Source: Ectocarpus siliculosus | Lineage: Eukaryota > Sar > Phaeophyceae > Ectocarpales > Ectocarpaceae | Direction: 5' to 3' | Length of the DNA: 37,972 nucleotides | NCBI GenBank assembly: GCA_000310025.1 | Contig: FN649729.1 | Span: 3,024,642-3,062,613, forward strand | Shown here: one piece after another, positions 12,801-23,100 of the stretch | Layout of the letters: every line of letters starts with the position of its first letter | Numbering within the stretch: the first letter of the stretch is position 1 | The notes under the pieces: model-generated | What the model was told of the DNA's origin: nothing | Databases searched by the model: none | What the model saw: the letters and a program-made list of their open reading frames with translations, nothing else | Program-made: the position numbers and the translations under genes

Positions 12801-15800
12801 GGTACGAGACGATCCCGACGCTCTCTTGTCTCGCCCGTCCTCGCCACCCTTTTCCGGGACTCCGCAGCGACAAGACCGCGGCTGCCAGAAATCGCCATTG
12901 AGGCCGACAATGCCGACAGACGACCAGCAATCGGTAGCGCCGTCCATCGGTAGTATCACGGGTTCGACATCAACGGTGGCCTGGCAGCAGCAGCAGCTCC
13001 GCGCCCCAGCGGAGCAACAGCAGCTCCGCCACGGCTTTCCTGCCGCGGAGGAAGCGGAAGCGGAAGCGGAAGCCGGGCACTCGGAGCGGGGGGGGAAGGG
13101 AATAGCGTCGTTCCACCTGGTCGTCGCCGACAAGGCCGACATCAGAAGAGGCGGTGGAGGCGGTGGCGGCGGCGGCGGTGGCGGTTCGGAAATAGCGAAC
13201 CACGAAGAAGCCGGCGCCGGGTTCGACCTCGTCTCCGCGTACGTCACCCGGGTCTGGGGCCACGGGCAGGCGTACAACACCCTCCTCTTCATCGACGCGG
13301 TAGACGCCTGGCGCCGCTGCTGTCCCGTCGCGGACCCGGCCTTTGCAGAGGGCGCGGCCGAGCTGCGGCGGGAGTTCCTGTGCCCGGGGGCGCCCCGGGA
13401 GGCCAGCCTTCCGGCGGAGACACGGCGAGACCTCATGCGCACGCTGGACACCCTGCCCGACGACGTCCTCGATGGCACGGCGGGAGGGTGGGACGATGGT
13501 GATGAGAGTGGCGACGATGACGCCGGGGGTGGTGAAGAAGTCGGTGGTGACGGGCGGGCGCCCGATGCGGAGCTGCCCTTCGCGGATGAGAAACGTCCGA
13601 GGGAGACGAGGGTCGACCTCGACCTCAGCGACGGAGATGAAGGCGGCAGAAGAAGTATCAGGACGGCCGGCAACGCTGCGACCCGCGACATCAGCGGTGG
13701 CAGTGGTGGCCCAAGAGCGATCGCAAAGAGCAAGGCTCAGACCAAATTCTCTCGCAACAAGATCGCGCGGCCGTCGGCGACGCTTCAGCCGCAACAGCAA
13801 CGCAGACCGGTGTCGGCTCCGGGAGGGGCGGCACCATCAGCAACAGCCTCTTCCGCTGCCTCCGCCGCCGCTGCAGCAGCGGCGGCGGCGGTGGCAGCAG
13901 CAGCGAGGAACCCGCACGGTCTGCGGCCTACCTCGTTCGACGAGGCGCAGTTTCAGGCTCTAGCGCACCTGTCTCGGGTGGTCGGGCCCGGGTTCTGGGC
14001 GTCCGACCTGGGTCGGCTCGCCGCCTCGCTGCACCAACAGGAGCTCAAGAGGAGACGGGAGGCCGCTCGCGAGATCGTGCGGCTGGAGGTGCGTGCGCGC
14101 ATGGCATGTGTAGATAGAGGAAAACTCCTTCTTGGTATTATTGTGTTACTCGGTGGCCGTCGGGGCTGGTGTTTATTGTGGGTGGGTGCGCTGGTCGGTC
14201 GGCCTCTCCTCGTAGCTGCAAGTGCACGGCATCGGCGTCGGGGGGGGGCACGCCGCTGGCGTTGTTGTTGCTGTTGGTCATGGTGCTGCTGTGGTCGTCC
14301 TCGATATACTGCCGTAGCGGACGCTTCGAGGGGGTCTCTACAACACACGAGACAGCAGTTGTGTTTTTTTTTTCTCTAGCATGGCGCCGTCTCTTGAGTC
14401 CCGCCCGGTACACGAGCGGGTCTCGTCTTGTCTTTTGCCCGCACGGGCCGGCTCAGGTGTTGGAGAATGCCGGCGCTTCTCTCTGTGCGAGTGCGCTCTC
14501 GACCCGGTATTTTTGCGTTGGTTTCTGTGGCAAGCACGTGTAGTATTAGCAGACTTTCACCATGCCTGCCCACGCACAAAGTGTTTGGTGACCCCAACAC
14601 CTGGTTTGTTTTGGCCTCGCGACCGTTCTCCCCATCCCGTCCCCCACATATCCCCCGCCTCCCCGGCTGCGCGTCCAGCGGAGGGGTCGTCTAGCCAACG
14701 AGGCGGCAGAGGTAAGGAGACAGTTGTCGCGAGGCCGGGACGTGGAGATGGAGTCCCTCGCCCAGTCCGCCTTGGACGTCGCCTCCGGCTCGGTTGTCGA
14801 GGCTCTCCTCCGCAGCGCGGTCGCTGGGGCGGAGGTTTTGGAGACACAAGAGGTGAGCGCGTCGCGGCACGCCAGCGGCCTTGCAGGAGTGTGGTTGTTG
14901 TCGTTTTCCGTGTGGTGACGACGAGTGCGCGTGGGTTGTCACAAGCGGCACAATTAAACAGAACTCGACGGACGGAAAGAGGCTCAGGCTGTTCCTTCGC
15001 TTGACCTCTTCACGCTCGGAAACACCGGCAGATAATTCACTAGACATGTTATGCTTTGGAGACCCTCCCCACGTAGGATGAATGCCGGCTTCACTTTCGG
15101 AAGCAGCCCCGACTGCGCTTGGTCTCTCGCGCTCAGCCCCCCCCAGGATGAGTTTCTCCAGGAAGAGTCTTGGCCACATCAACCGACCGGTCGCGGACCG
15201 TCTCCGATCACACCGCCTCTGACGCCTCCCCGAATCACAACCTCTCGTGGACCCACACGTACACACGAGGCCGCGCCGCCAGGCCCCCCCGGAACCATGT
15301 GTAACGCTACACGGGCAACACATTTTCCAGCGCACACACCAAAAATAAACCTGCTCATTTCTTCGTTTGTTTTTTACTTTGTTGGCTTTGTGTTCCACTA
15401 CGAGAAACATCTTAATGACCCGCACACCTCAATTCATCCCGTTCGTTGCTTCGTTTGTCGTCGACTTGCTGGCTTCGTGGCCCACCCCGGTCGAATAGGG
15501 AAACGTGTTTTGAACCACCTCTGGCAAAATAGGAAAGAACGATTGGCCATCGGTGATCGGTCAATAGTCTTCCAACGGAGGCACGCAAAGACGAGTTACC
15601 CCCCCCCCCCCCCTTTTGTTGGANNNNNNNNNNNNNNNNNNNNNNNNNNNNNNNNNNNNNNNNNNNNNNNNNNNNNNNNNNNNNNNNNNNNNNNNNNNNN
15701 NNNNNNNNNNNNNNNNNNNNNNNTGACAGCTGTGTGAGGCTCAGAATAAGCCCCCCCCCCCCCGTTTGTCCCCCCCCCCTCCCCCCCCCTCGGTGTTTGC

Positions 15801-17713
15801 CATCGGGGTTGGGTTTCGTCGCTTGGCAAAGACGTTGTAAAACAAACCAATTCACTTCGTGAACTCGGCAACCAGGTTACCGCTTCTATTTTTTTTACCT
15901 CTGTTTCTTTTCTTTTTGCGGCAACCATAATGGTGGTCGAGTAGATCATGTTGTGCGGGGTCGAGAACCCTCACTCCGCGCGAGGGGGATTATCGCACCA
16001 CGTTGTGTTAAAATGGTAAAGCATCCTCGAGGCAGTTACACAGAGCTTATAGCTGTCTCTGGAAGTGAACGCACCAGAAAATAAATTAAATCATACGCAG
16101 CTCTCATCCGTACGCAAGGGAGTAAGCACAAGCCTTCGGGGTTTGGGTTTTCGTCGCTTGGCAACGACGTTGTAAAACAAGCCGCCCCCCCCCGGTGTTT
16201 GCCATCGGGGTTTGGGTTTTCGTCGCTTGGCAACGACGTTGTAAAACAAGCCTCCCACTCGGTGTTTGCCATCGGGATTGGGTTTTCGTCGCTTGGCAAC
16301 GTTGTAAAACAAGCCAATTCATTTCGTGAACTCGGCAACCAGGTTACCGTTTTTTTTTTTTTACCTCGTTTTTTTTTTTTGGCGGTAACCATAATGGTGG
16401 TCGAGTAGATCATGTTGTGCGGGGTCGAGAACCCTCACTCCGCGCAACGGGGGATGATCGCACCACGTTGTGTTAAAATGGTCAAGCTTCCTCGAGGCAG
16501 TTACACAGTGCTTACAACTGTCTCTGGAAGTGAAAGCACCAGAAAATAAATTAAGTCATACGCAGCTGTACCATCGGTACGCAAGGAAGTAAGCACAAGA
16601 TGCCGAACACCCTCAGCAGGATGCAGCTCACCCTTCATGCGACTCGTCAAATACCTCACGGCGCTTCGCGCTTGGTGATGTGAGATCCTGGTCCGGTGAG
16701 AACCCGGCGTGCTCCGTCCCGGCTTTGTAGGGATGCGAGGTCAATGGTCAAACGACTACGGCATGCACGACTATGAGTACACCCCCCCCCCCCGTCTCCT
16801 TCTCTTGTTGCAGTTGGAGGTGGCCCGGGAGGAGGACATGGTCGCGGAAGCGGCCACGGTCGAGGCGGTTTGGGTCGTGGAGCCCCCCTTGCTGGAGAAC
16901 CTGCTCGATCTGGAGATTGATGCTCTTATCTCGGAGGGGGTGAGTGCGTGCTTTCACATTTCTTTGTGTCATACTCAGTGCCATGCGTACACTCATCACA
17001 ACCACGACAATGCCTGGCACGATGATGAACGCACACGGTGTGGGCGGGCATTCATTCATTTTACCGGCATTGGTTCTTGTGTGTTCAGCTGCTCTTCGCC
17101 CCCTCCTCCTGGTTCTACTAAATACTTTTGTTGTTTGTCGAAATAAGTGTACCGAAGTTCTATCTTGCTGCAGGGGTACACCAGGTACTTTGAAGCCAAC
17201 CACAGAGGATAACTAAAAGTGCAGACGAATCGACTTCCTTTCGTTGTTCTTTGGTGGGATTCACGACAATGTTCCTGAACCGAGCAATATACCCGATAAG
17301 AAAAAACACCAAAAGACACACACAACGGAACAAAACTGTGGTCCCTGCCCCCCCCCCCGCCGACAAAACAACAGGAAGAACGAGAGTTCATGTCCATCGA
17401 GGATGACTGGGTCCCGCCGGAGGTCCGCCTGGCCGACTTCCGCAACGGCCTGAGCACGGCCATGGCCTGCGTGATCGACTTCAACTCCATCCCGGGGGGG
17501 GAGGAAGGGGCCCACCGGGCCGCCACCACCATCCAGCTCGCGTGGCGGCAGAGGTCGGCGAGGGTGGAGGCGAGGCGCCGGCTGGCCCAGGTGTACGTGA
17601 AGCGGGCCGGGGCCGGGCCCGGCGAGGTGTTCTACGAGAACACGGTGACGGGGGAGTCCCAGTGGGAGAGGCCGCTCATCGCGTACCGATTGTTCCCGTA
17701 CAGTAATTGGTGA
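6870..17713 (+). CDS. IQ-motif, RGS-like, WW-like multidomain protein
   Basis: Probable signalling scaffold of more than 1,400 residues. Exons: 6870-7539, a disputed stretch 7672-8160, 9188-9374, 9893-10053, 10245-10413, 10746-10820, 10991-11149, 11492-11631, 12033-14088, 14679-14852, 16814-16939 and 17375-17713 (stop TGA). From 8160 onward every junction agrees in phase. IQ motifs, which bind calmodulin-like proteins, read FQSLWRGYRVRKRW (exon 9893), IQRHARGYL continued as AR across the 11149/11492 splice, TIIRGFNRLMAARRAR, and IQLAWRQRSARVEARRR near the C-terminus. The 12033 exon holds long Gly, Ala and acidic runs, a degenerate Cys/His motif (CCAPGCGRTFTQDEHYLAH) and an RGS-like domain. 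The last exon ends with FYENTVTGESQWERPL, the C-terminal half of a WW domain whose first Trp is replaced. Charged stretches such as AEEREQRLKER suggest coiled coil. By family knowledge RGS domains act on G-alpha subunits; the role here is inferred. The 5' end is missing: the first exon starts within a codon. Confidence 0.75.
7672..8160 (+). other. Second exon region of the IQ/RGS gene with conflicting frames
   Basis: Coding-like segments occur here in all three frames in turn. From 7672, after a good acceptor and in phase with the previous exon, a Pro/Gln-rich segment runs to a GTTAGC donor at 7772. A second segment, containing VTAAEKSEAAALHHALLLHE, runs to about 7950. A third, VDSDVYERLRETFSSCR, runs from 7957 to about 8018. 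A fourth, from about 8022, contains ELQRTPAGWRTLRW and ends at 8160 at a GTGGGG donor, which joins in phase to the exon at 9188 giving LKERFLEAWERRHDY. The last three cannot be linked by introns of plausible length, so either bases are wrong or the locus carries real frameshifts. The single long frame across 7655-8170 is the alternative but is less protein-like in its middle. Confidence 0.45.
10883..10945 (+). repeat. GCC-rich tandem repeat in intron
   Basis: Tandem GCCGTCACC-type 9-base units grade into (GCC)n. The tract lies in the intron between the 75-base exon 10746-10820 and the exon at 10991. Its antisense reading frame is poly-Gly, which explains the spurious glycine-rich ORFs on the minus strand. 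Confidence 0.8.
11216..11277 (+). repeat. CTG/GCT microsatellite in intron
   Basis: An imperfect (CTG)n run lies in the intron between 11149 and 11492 of the IQ/RGS gene. CTG/CAG runs also occur near 21368-21382 and 21419-21431 in the first hydrolase intron and near 36530-36570. Confidence 0.85.
13222..14034 (+). other. RGS-like domain split by an acidic and Ala-rich insertion
   Basis: The first half (13222-13476) begins FDLVSAYVTRVWGHGQAYN and continues with TLLFIDAVDAW, a short linker, ELRREFLCPGAPREASLPAE and TRRDLMRTLD. This follows the RGS family pattern: NLLFW-type helix, then E-x-FL-x-PGAP-x-E-x-L, then TR. The second half (13933-14034) starts with SFDEAQFQALAHLSRV, matching the family's FDEAQ helix, and ends FWASDLGRLAASL, matching its P-x-FL-x-S-x-L end. 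Between them lie about 152 residues rich in Asp/Gly, then Ser/Gln, then Ala, all inside one exon with no stop. The N-terminal helix of a standard RGS box (before the NLLFW helix) is shortened or diverged. Family membership rests on pattern recall, not on a profile search. Confidence 0.6.
15624..15723. other. Assembly gap of 100 N
   Basis: Exactly 100 N bases, a conventional placeholder for a gap of unknown length. It is flanked by C homopolymers (13 C before it; further C runs after it near 15750-15790). It lies in the intron between exons 14679-14852 and 16814-16939, so it need not interrupt coding sequence, but an exon could be hidden in it. The neighbouring exon junction is in phase without any extra exon. 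Confidence 0.99.
15791..16599 (+). repeat. Tandem 340-bp duplication with a 60-bp minisatellite
   Basis: Two diverged copies of about 340 bp (15791-16132 and 16260-16599) share near-identical stretches, including GTCGAGTAGATCATGTTGTG and the ends GTAAGCACAAG. Between and at the start of them is a roughly 60-base unit (GGTGTTTGCCATCGGG, then TTCGTCGCTTGGCAAC, then GTTGTAAAACAAGCC). It is seen four times, near 15791, 16137 (partial), 16193 and 16260. No open frame is conserved between copies in a way that suggests protein. It lies next to the N gap, so more copies may be collapsed there. A non-autonomous mobile element or satellite is possible, but I see no terminal repeats. Confidence 0.8.
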
Positions 17714-17817
17714 AATGCGGGGAACTGGGGGTGCTGGGAATCCCAGTGGGAGAGGCCGCTGGTCGCGTGTACCGATCGCTCCCCTACAGCAATTGTTGAA
17801 TACCGGGAGCTCAAGGG
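17657..17817 (+). repeat. Tandem duplication of the IQ/RGS gene's 3' end
   Basis: The sequence from 17657, encoding the WW-like SQWERPL end and the stop codon, recurs at 17741-17817 with scattered substitutions and a two-base insertion. The period is about 84 bases. The second copy still reads ESQWERPL in its own frame and then diverges before a stop at 17821-17823. It could be a neutral duplication in the 3' UTR or the relic of an alternative C-terminus. Confidence 0.8.
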
Positions 17818-17823
17818 CAAGTA

Positions 17824-19260
17824 ATTTCAACCTGGTGTGTCGCGCTACTTGGGTCCTGGTCATTAAACTTCTCTGTCACCCGAGCTATCTTCTACTCTAT
17901 TCCATGTTGTTCTTGTTTCCACGGTCTCGAAGAAGCAGCGAAAGAGTAGCGGAGTAGGTTGGAGTTGCTAGCGTCGGCATATTGGCACTTTCGCTAGATT
18001 GAGTTGCCGAACTTCCAACGATTCCTAGCGTTGCGGTTTGACTGTAGTTTTGTCTACTTACACTTAGTTGGACTTTCTGTAGGCCCGAGAGAGTGTATCC
18101 TTTGGTAGGGTGTGTCTACTTGAAACGGACTGCTGTCCGCGGACTTGTCGTGACAACCTCTCCCTTTCACGAGTCTCACGCAACCCACCGAGTGCAAAAT
18201 TTGTACGGAAGGTGTCCGAGGTTGACGAAGCTGAGACTGCTGAAACGGTAGGCGGAGAGAGGTTCAAGGAGGCGGTGTGTCTGTTTCTTTTGCTGAGAGA
18301 GAAGAATAGGATCAAACCAAAGAACCCAAGAATAAGGTCCTTGCAATCTCCTTGCAATCTCCTTTTCTACACACGTTTCTACTGACTTGGGACGTTTTTC
18401 CATATGCAATGTGTGTTAGATCTACGAGCACCTTCTTGGAGTCGATCCTAACAATAATCTGTGACAGTTGTATCGAATTACCCGTCCTGGCCCCAATGGA
18501 TTCCCAGTTGTGACGGTAAATTGCTGGTAAATTCTGCGGGTGGAGAGTGTTACTAAGGAGGGCCCGATTCGCAGGTTACAGTATCCGTCGATTGACTTTT
18601 TCCCAGCAGAATCGGTACACCTTCTCAAGTACCTATCTACATGGACCGATGGATGCAGGGACGAAGTCGAAGGTCAAACTTAGGACTGGGGACATTGATT
18701 TGCCTTCGAGAACACAGACGAAGATATGCCCAAGATATGGGGAAGTACACGGAGCCCGGTGAGAGAAGACCGGGTTCTTGTAGTTGCTGATTGTCCGTTT
18801 TACTGTAAGGAGTAGAAGAAGAAGTGTATATGACTGAGCTAGGTAAAATAGAAGGAAGGTACAGAGACATGTTTGAGGCAAGGAATAGTCCGGAGAAGAC
18901 GATATCTGCACTGGGGCATAGGAAGTGGGCTGAAAAGGCGGGAACAGCGTCTTGGGGATGTAGGCTTGTGGATGTTGACGATATGGTCCCGTATCGGTTC
19001 TCGAAGAAGAGGTATTGTTGATTGTTGCCGAAAAGGTATGATCTAAATTATTCTTGAGTTGGTGCGAGCTCTCTCTGCCGTGAGTCGCGCAAACAGAACG
19101 TGCGTGTGCAGCAATGACCACTCATGTACATAAACAGAGCACCCGATTATGCAATATCATACTCGTAGTCACAGCAAGGGTGCCCGAAAAAAGTTATCCC
19201 GCACACCTAGGGACTCCCCCCCTCCCCCCCCGCGATCTCCTACATTATTTGAAAATGTGT
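17824..19260. other. Intergenic stretch, nothing recognised
   Basis: About 1.4 kb after the IQ/RGS gene. The longest open frames (for example minus 18633-19121) lack domains, compositional bias or splice-consistent neighbours. It presumably contains the 3' UTR and terminator of the IQ/RGS gene. Confidence 0.5.
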
Positions 19261-19263
19261 GTT

Positions 19264-19693
19264 ACTTCCATGGAGGTGGACGCAACTTCCATGGAAGCCG
19301 GGTGGGAGTGACTTCCGTGGAAGATCGCCAAGTGACTTTCATGGAAGTTTAGGGAGGTTCACGAGCGACTTCCATGGGACGCTAGTGGAAGTCGACTAAC
19401 TTTCATGGAAGTCGTTTTGTGAGCTTCCAAAGAAACCAAAGGTGTTGCAGCTTCCATAGAAGTAGAAGCGTATCTCCCGAGTCCAGCTTCCATGAAAGTC
19501 AAGATGAGCGACTTCCATGGAATCTTTCGAAGACAGCTTCCATGGAAGTCGTTCGCCTTTGTCAGCGTCCATGGAAGTCGTCGTCAGGGACTATGGAAGC
19601 TGTATCCCCCTAGCTTCCATGGAAGTATATCATGCGAGTAGGAGCTTCCATTGACAATCTTTCACTGTTTAGGATGCCCGCTTCCATAGACGC
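19264..19693. repeat. Array of about 16 palindromic 14-mers, consensus RCTTCCATGGAAGY
   Basis: A self-complementary 14-mer recurs with start positions near 19264, 19285, 19311, 19335, 19368, 19399, 19432, 19450, 19486, 19511, 19536, 19565, 19587, 19613, 19644 and 19680. Copies differ by zero to a few bases and several keep the exact palindrome ACTTCCATGGAAGT or GCTTCCATGGAAGT. Start-to-start spacing is 18-36 bases, averaging about 28. The spacers appear unrelated to each other, unlike an ordinary tandem repeat. It lies about 500-900 bp upstream of the proposed hydrolase start at 20189. A homotypic cluster of sites for a dimeric DNA-binding protein is one reading; an eroded satellite is another. 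Confidence 0.85.
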
Positions 19694-20110
19694 CATCGCG
19701 ACGGACATAGAGGATACCGCACCGAACCTGTTCAACAGCAGCGGGGTGTCGATGAGTTTGACCGCGCATCCGTTGCCGACGTCTTTCTTGGGCCCTGGTC
19801 GGCAGCCGTGACCGATACCGATGTCACAAGAGGATCCGATCACAGCAGAAGTAGCTCTCGCTCACTGTCCCCCGGTACCTCGCAACCGTACAGTCCACTG
19901 CTGCCTCACACCGATGCGCCGCCGACGGAGGAGGCACCGTCCACGTTGTTCGTCCATGATATCCCCTTCTCGGTGGCCTGGTTTGAACCTCTCGGGCAAA
20001 GCACTTGCCGCGGCTGGCACGCTTCTGCGCGCGCGCACGGTCGAACCCGCCAAGCGTTTGCGACTGGAGCACTCGGGAACCCCGCCCCACGTGTGCTTAA
20101 TTATTCATGA
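19673..20110 (+). CDS. Weak coding-like island, possible Ser/Arg-rich exon
   Basis: An ATG at 19673 opens a 45-codon frame (MPASIDAIATDIEDTAPNLF at its start) with GC-rich third positions, ending at 19810. An overlapping frame shifted by one base runs to 20110. It contains the Ser/Arg-rich HSRSSSRSLSPGT and then STLFVHDIPFSVAW, which vaguely resembles the first strand of an RNA-recognition motif. There is no complete domain and no clear splice partner. It could be an exon pair of an unrecognised gene, a degraded gene, or chance; the last palindrome of the neighbouring array overlaps its start. Confidence 0.22.
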   Translation, partial: DARFHRRHRDGHRGYRTEPVQQQRGVDEFDRASVADVFLGPWSAAVTDTDVTRGSDHSRSSSRSLSPGTSQPYSPLLPHTDAPPTEEAPSTLFVHDIPFSVAWFEPLGQSTCRGWHASARAHGRTRQAFATGALGNPAPRVLNYS

Positions 20111-20188
20111 AGTTGCGCCTCCAGGTTACGGGGACGGGGGTTTTGGCGAATGATCCTTCTTCTTCCTCGGACGTACGTTGCCCATTGG

Positions 20189-23100
20189 ATGTGCCGGCGG
20201 ACACACCCGTGGACCAGCGTTTTCATTGCATCCGCCGCTTTTGTCGCCGCCGCCGCTTCCCCGCTGCCGTTGTTGGCGGAACATTTCCAAGATTGGGTGA
20301 GCGGTGACGTTTTGTTCGATTGCGCCTCTACTGCGCGTGTGCGCGTGCACAGTCGTGCCGTTGTCACCCCGACTCTCCATAGAGAGTCGCAACAATAGTG
20401 ATAGTAAATGCTTGAATGTGGCCGCCAAAACTCTATTGTAATAAATAAAGTGGTCGAACGTCACGGACTCTTCTCTAAGTAGTACTGAAGTTGAATCTGA
20501 ACGCCGTGCAGAAAAACACGGCACAAAGACTCGAATGATATATCTATTTGCTGTGGAAAATAGAACACCGCGATCGAGCCACAGAAATTGCCTCAGGGTG
20601 CGTTCGGCAAGGTACGTACCGAGGCATAGCTTCGGAATATACCACTGGTACGTATCCTACCGAGCGCCTCGGTACGACAGGCTTGTTTCTACATACAGCA
20701 GTACCAGGTAGTATGTATACCTTACCGAAAATCTCGGTAGATCTGTCTAGTCTTCTAGCTGTTACACCTCAGACATCGGTACACATCTGTTCATGAAGGG
20801 GGATGACAAGGACAGAGTGTCCATACCCATCGACCAAACATCATCATGTACATCTACCTCTTGACGTTGGGTGTAGCATACGGCTAGGCCGAGAGGAGCA
20901 GCGAGACGGGGGGGGTCTCTCCCTCCCCGGGGGGGGGGAGATAAGAGGGGAACGTATATCCCCCGTCCCCGGGCCCATCACGCCTCGACAACCCCTCCTA
21001 TGAAGAAAGTAGTGTGGACGGTGATGTGTACTTGTGCTTTCGGTTATTTGTACTGCTGTCGTTGGCGATGAGGAGAGGCCTACGCTCAGGCATCGTATCT
21101 GGCGTTGCGTCACGCACCAGGGGCCCACAGCAACGCCTGTTTGCTCGTTCTTCTTCAAGTAAGATTGAGCATTGGTTACAAGAAGTACCACGGCTGTGAG
21201 ACCCTCCCTGCCGACTATAGACCTGCCGCTGCTGTCTACGTTGTGTAGGACCGTCGACCAAGACAGCACGTCAAAACCTGCCACAGCATGTCTCATGTAC
21301 CTGATGGTTACAGATCCCGCGACGCGCAGGTTTCAGCAAGCCCTGTGCGAAACATCTTCGGCTTTACAGCAGCAGCAGCAGTAAACCATATGGTCCCATG
21401 TGTTACCAAAGTTGTCTGCAGCAGCAGCAGCGCTGCATACTCATGCATCGCAATAATGAACTGCTGGTCTCAGCACCTTCCCAACATTTGCAAGCAGTTC
21501 GGTCCACGCTAGCCTCGTTCATGTATTGCATGCAGCGAAAACGGCGGCGGTGGGTCGCCTTGCTCTTTGGGAACAAAATTGCGCCGCATTTTTGACGGCC
21601 TTCACGAACACTGCCTTGTGCTGCCTTGTGCACAAATATGCGCGAACCCTTTCGGACTGCTATCGGTTCTCACCTGCCGCTCAAGTCTTCCGATCGAAAA
21701 AAGTTGCGACCAAAACACACGAAAATTAGAAAATTAGGCACGCACATTTCGAAACGGTAGCAGAACCCACCCGCATGCCACATCCGAGACGATCCGGTTG
21801 ATTGCAAAACATTGGACTACTGTAATTGATGCCACCGCGCGAATCGCTTGTTTTCAGAGACTCGCTCACGTTTTCGTTCCCCAGCACGACAACGATCATA
21901 TATCGCGTTCTCTTGTTTGTCTAATATTAGGCGGCGGAGGCGGCGATGGTAGCGGCATTCCCGAGGAGGAGAGCCCGCCGCCGCCCCCGCCACCACCACC
22001 ACCACCCCTGGCGTTTTTGGATGTGCCCTACTACGAGGGCGACGACGCCTGCGAGGAGAAACACCGACTGGACGTGTACATACCGTCGGCCCCGTTCCCC
22101 AGGCCTCGGTCGCGGACGTGTCTGTTTGTTCATGGCGGGTGAGAAAAAAAAGGAAAGCTATTTTCCAGACATATGAGGTGACAACACCTCAAGTCGTTAT
22201 GACGGAATGGATGTCACGTTCGATTTCATCCAATGCATGCATTCCCTCCTCACGAAATTTCCCACCCCCGTCTTCCGTTCGCTTTGCGTTTGGTGATCGG
22301 GCATCGACCTTTCCACGAAAGTTCCTTCCGGTTTCATTTTTTTTATTTTTTAGACCGCCGATTATCTACGCAGCAGATGTACGTGTGGACCTCACATCGT
22401 CTGAGACTTTCACCCTTCTTTCGTACCGATGTCATCACCGCCTCTACTTCCTCTGCGAATCAAACCGCCGCACCCATCCCACGCATACTGGCCGCCCGCC
22501 CCACTGGGGGGCGGGGGGCCAATCGCTCCCCCTAGTTTACCAGACACAAATGCTACACGAGTATCAGATTGTATGTACGCCCTGGAACACCAGCCCTCTT
22601 TTTTTACTCTTACAGAAGTAGTCCGATTCGAGCTCGGCAGGTTCCAAGACAAAAATAAGCGTTTACGTGCGATTTCATTATTATGTGGCAAATCAAGGGT
22701 GGGTGTGAGCACTTCACACCCGACACGATTGTTTCTTCCGGCGTTCGACTTTCTTTTCCCGCCGTTCTGGCTGGGCATCAACGTCCCTCTCCTCCCGATA
22801 CTTATGTCGGCGCGCGAGGCTGATGTTTTTGTTGTCGTTCCTCTCATGTTGCTTTTGAAGGTCCTGGCAGCGAGGAGACCGACGGCATCCCGCCGTACCC
22901 GACCAGTTTTACGGCAACGTCGGTCGCGCGTTCGCCGCCAAAGGCTTGGTGGGGCTCGTGATGTCATACCGACTGGCGCCGGAGGTTCAGCACCCGGAGC
23001 AAGTCAGAGACGTCGCCCGTGAGTTTTGTTTGGGGGGGGTGGGGAACACCACACCAAAGCGTATACCGTCTGGGTCAAAGAGCGACTCAACTGTCCGCAG

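Noticed and set aside
12747-13733. Minus-strand open frame of 328 codons, Ser/Pro-rich
   Set aside because: It is the antisense shadow of the GC-rich RGS exon. Its composition is explained by reverse-reading Gly/Ala/Asp codons, and it has no domain.
16036-16413. Minus-strand frame with repeated CFTTSLPSDEN-type peptide
   Set aside because: The peptide repeat is only the translation of the 60-bp intronic minisatellite and it is not conserved as protein between copies.
18633-19121. Minus-strand open frame of 162 codons
   Set aside because: No domain, no codon bias and no splice context; consistent with chance.
19264-19693. CRISPR array
   Set aside because: The repeats are 14 bp and palindromic, the spacers are irregular and only about 4-22 bases long, and the DNA is eukaryotic.
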